Shown: positions 6,177 to 7,579 of the stretch, in pieces
How positions within the stretch are numbered: position 1 is the first letter of the stretch
Layout: each line of letters opens with the position of its first letter
Assembly: GCA_024227975.1 (NCBI GenBank)
Contig: JAAETV010000578.1
Location: 1 to 7,579 of the forward strand
Length of the DNA: 7,579 nucleotides
Source: Actinomycetes bacterium
GTDB taxonomy: Bacteria; Actinomycetota; Acidimicrobiia; Acidimicrobiales; SZUA-35
Direction of reading: 5' to 3'
Made by a program: the position numbers and the translations under genes
The notes under the pieces: generated by a model
The model's input: only the letters and a program-made list of their open reading frames with translations
Database searches by the model: none
What the model was told of the DNA's origin: nothing

Positions 6177-6671
6177 CTACTCGTCCAGCCGGGCGGACTC
6201 CGATGGCGCCTTGTCCGAACGAGGGCCGGGATTCAACAGGGCCCGGGCCGCAGCGAAGCTGAGCAAGGCTGCGCCAACATGGCCCCCGATCCAGAGCAGG
6301 TACACCAGCCACTCCCGGCTCCGGAGCGATTTGTTCTCGTCGGCCAGCAGTACCCCGTACATGATCGCCGGCACCGCGGTAAGGGCCAGTTCGTAGACGC
6401 CGATGCCCAATGCGTAGGCGCCCCAAGGGTCGAGACGGGCGATCCTGGGTGAGGTCTGAGCCTGGTCGAGGGCTCGGGTCATGAGCCAGCCGACGAGGCA
6501 CGCGAGGCCGACCGCGTACATGGCGCCCATGCCCAGGAAGCGGATCTGCGACAAGTCACCGACCGATCCGGATGTGCCGGCCCACCAGATCAGGAACACA
6601 GGCCACATGTCGACGAGGAAGACTCCGACGCCGGCTGCGACGCCCTGGACAGTCCGGGAACGTCTCGTCAT
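6177..6671 (-). CDS. Small four-helix integral membrane protein, unknown function
   Basis: A 164-residue hydrophobic protein with four predicted membrane helices, roughly at 9-31, 44-66, 84-110 and 120-146. The basic N terminus MTRRSR and a polar, charged tail (RSDKAPSESARLDE) are both expected on the cytoplasmic side. Aromatic and small residues dominate the helices (VFLIWWAG, GWLMTRAL, VYLLWIGGHVG). I recognise no family, catalytic motif or transporter signature. Its ATG overlaps the stop of the metallophosphatase gene (ATGA, 6668-6671), so the two are probably translationally coupled and may act together at the membrane. No stronger ribosome site than a GACGGG-like run lies directly before the ATG, consistent with coupling. 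It is followed by a 79 bp gap before the methyltransferase gene. Confidence 0.8.
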   Translation of the reverse strand: MTRRSRTVQGVAAGVGVFLVDMWPVFLIWWAGTSGSVGDLSQIRFLGMGAMYAVGLACLVGWLMTRALDQAQTSPRIARLDPWGAYALGIGVYELALTAVPAIMYGVLLADENKSLRSREWLVYLLWIGGHVGAALLSFAAARALLNPGPRSDKAPSESARLDE

Positions 6672-7579
6672 CCCGTCGACCCCGCATTGAGCGTGACCTG
6701 ATCGATCACACTGCCATCGGTGGTCAGCGCCCGGATATCCATGGTGTCACCGTCGATCCGCACGAGCATGAACTGCAGAGTCGACTCGGCATGAGCGGTG
6801 AAGTCGGTTCCGTCGACCCGGGTTCGCTTTGCCCCGGCTCCACTCACGATCCAGACGACGCCGTCCTGGGGTAGTGTCCGCTCGTAGTGGTGGTCATGGC
6901 CGGTGAACACGACGTCTACCCCATAGCGAACGAACAAGGGCTGAAGGGCATCACGCACCTCGATGCTCGAGCCGTGCTTGCCCGAGGAATAGCCAGGCTG
7001 GTGGACTAGCGCCACCTTCCAGCGGGCGGTCGAGGCCGCCAGCTGCTCTTCCAGCCAGGCGAGCTGTTCAGGACCTCCCTCACCGGTCGACAGTGGGATC
7101 GTCGAGTCCAAGACGAAGACATCCATCGGGCCGTGGGACGCCACGTAGTAGGTACCGGGCTTGCCGAAGCGGCGGATCTGGGCCTGGATCTCCTCCACCG
7201 CGTCGTTGCTCTTCTTTTCGCTGATCTCATGGTTCCCAATCGCGAGCTCCCATTCCACGCCGGCTTCGATCAGTGGTGTGTAGGGCTCGACGAACACCTC
7301 CTCCCAGCGGTCGTCGATGCTGCCGTAGTAGGTGATGTCGCCGGCCAGCAACACCAGACCGTATGGGTCCTGCTGGTAGGTGAGCGCCATCTGGCGGGCG
7401 ACGTCCATCTGGTTGCGACCCCCGCTGCCATTGTCGCCAAGCACGACGAACGTGATGGAGTCGTCGGTCGTGGTCCATGCATTCGGCTGGAGGGTCAGCT
7501 TGGGTGGCGTTCCGGGGAAGAAGTCCTCCCCCCAGCGCAGACGCTCCAGCAGCAAGACGCGGAGAGACCCGCCGGCCAG
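6668..7579 (-). CDS. Metallophosphatase of the purple-acid-phosphatase-like (calcineurin) superfamily, 5' end outside window
   Basis: The frame is open to the right-hand edge (303 residues visible), so the true start is not seen; the internal TTG at 7555 need not be the start. Numbered from the first visible codon, the dinuclear-metal motifs appear in family order. They are GDNG (48-51), GDITYYG (80-86), GNHE (115-118), VHQPG with His193, and GHDHHYER (227-234). The GDxxY tyrosine and the GHxHxYER ending are hallmarks of purple acid phosphatases (tartrate-resistant type), in which the Tyr ligates the ferric ion. It should hydrolyse phosphate mono- or diesters. The domain is complete and looks soluble; the missing N terminus may carry a signal peptide or membrane anchor, and the first visible residues (LAGGSLRVLLLERLRW) cannot decide this. 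It ends overlapping the start of a four-helix membrane protein, suggesting a membrane-associated pair. Confidence 0.9.
   Translation of the reverse strand: MAGGSLRVLLLERLRWGEDFFPGTPPKLTLQPNAWTTTDDSITFVVLGDNGSGGRNQMDVARQMALTYQQDPYGLVLLAGDITYYGSIDDRWEEVFVEPYTPLIEAGVEWELAIGNHEISEKKSNDAVEEIQAQIRRFGKPGTYYVASHGPMDVFVLDSTIPLSTGEGGPEQLAWLEEQLAASTARWKVALVHQPGYSSGKHGSSIEVRDALQPLFVRYGVDVVFTGHDHHYERTLPQDGVVWIVSGAGAKRTRVDGTDFTAHAESTLQFMLVRIDGDTMDIRALTTDGSVIDQVTLNAGSTG

Noticed and set aside
6118..6501. 127-codon minus-strand open frame reaching into the gap before the methyltransferase gene
   Set aside because: It mostly overlaps the membrane protein in another frame and has no recognisable features. The short Met-rich end in the gap is not supported by a ribosome site.
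1..7579. CRISPR arrays, tRNA/rRNA genes, insertion sequences, attachment sites
   Set aside because: I looked on both strands for regular repeats, terminal inverted repeats, transposase motifs and RNA gene signatures and saw none.

Overview
The window is dense, GC-rich bacterial DNA with almost no non-coding space. Gene boundaries are marked by GAGG/AGGAGG-type ribosome sites and several ATGA stop/start overlaps. The GC bias, the gene families (myo-inositol catabolism, a LacI-type repressor, a thiolase-fold protein with a DUF35 partner, a purple-acid-phosphatase-like enzyme) and the compact layout fit a high-GC actinobacterium. An uncultured or marine acidimicrobial-type lineage is possible, but the sequence alone does not fix the taxon.

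Left part (1-3453): an inositol-catabolism segment. The 5' end of an iolE-like inosose dehydratase gene runs leftward out of the window. It is divergent from iolD (THcHDO hydrolase, ThDP enzyme), which runs rightward and is followed after 69 bp by a LacI-family regulator. The 82 bp between the iolE and iolD starts hold a 14 bp dyad with a central CG, the usual shape of a LacI-family operator, overlapping the best candidate iolD promoter. IolE makes the cyclic dione that IolD hydrolyses, so the two enzymes catalyse consecutive steps. The adjacent repressor is the natural candidate to control both from the shared operator.

Right part (3416-7579): five genes all on the minus strand, read right to left. 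They are a metallophosphatase (5' end outside the window), a four-helix membrane protein overlapping it by ATGA, a 79 bp gap with an AT-rich patch, a plant-OMT-like SAM methyltransferase, a DUF35 zinc-ribbon/OB-fold protein, and a thiolase-fold protein overlapping DUF35 by ATGA. The thiolase-fold protein has lost all three classical thiolase catalytic positions. Together with the coupled DUF35 partner, this resembles the Ltp2/DUF35 aldolases that cleave steroid side chains rather than true thiolases. The methyltransferase lacks the usual His-Asp-Trp catalytic-base motif of its family. The methyltransferase-DUF35-thiolase trio is the least explained part of the window and the best candidate for an undescribed pathway. 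Its substrate cannot be read from the sequence.

The inositol segment and the right-hand cluster converge: the lacI-type gene and the thiolase-fold gene overlap tail to tail by 38 bp.
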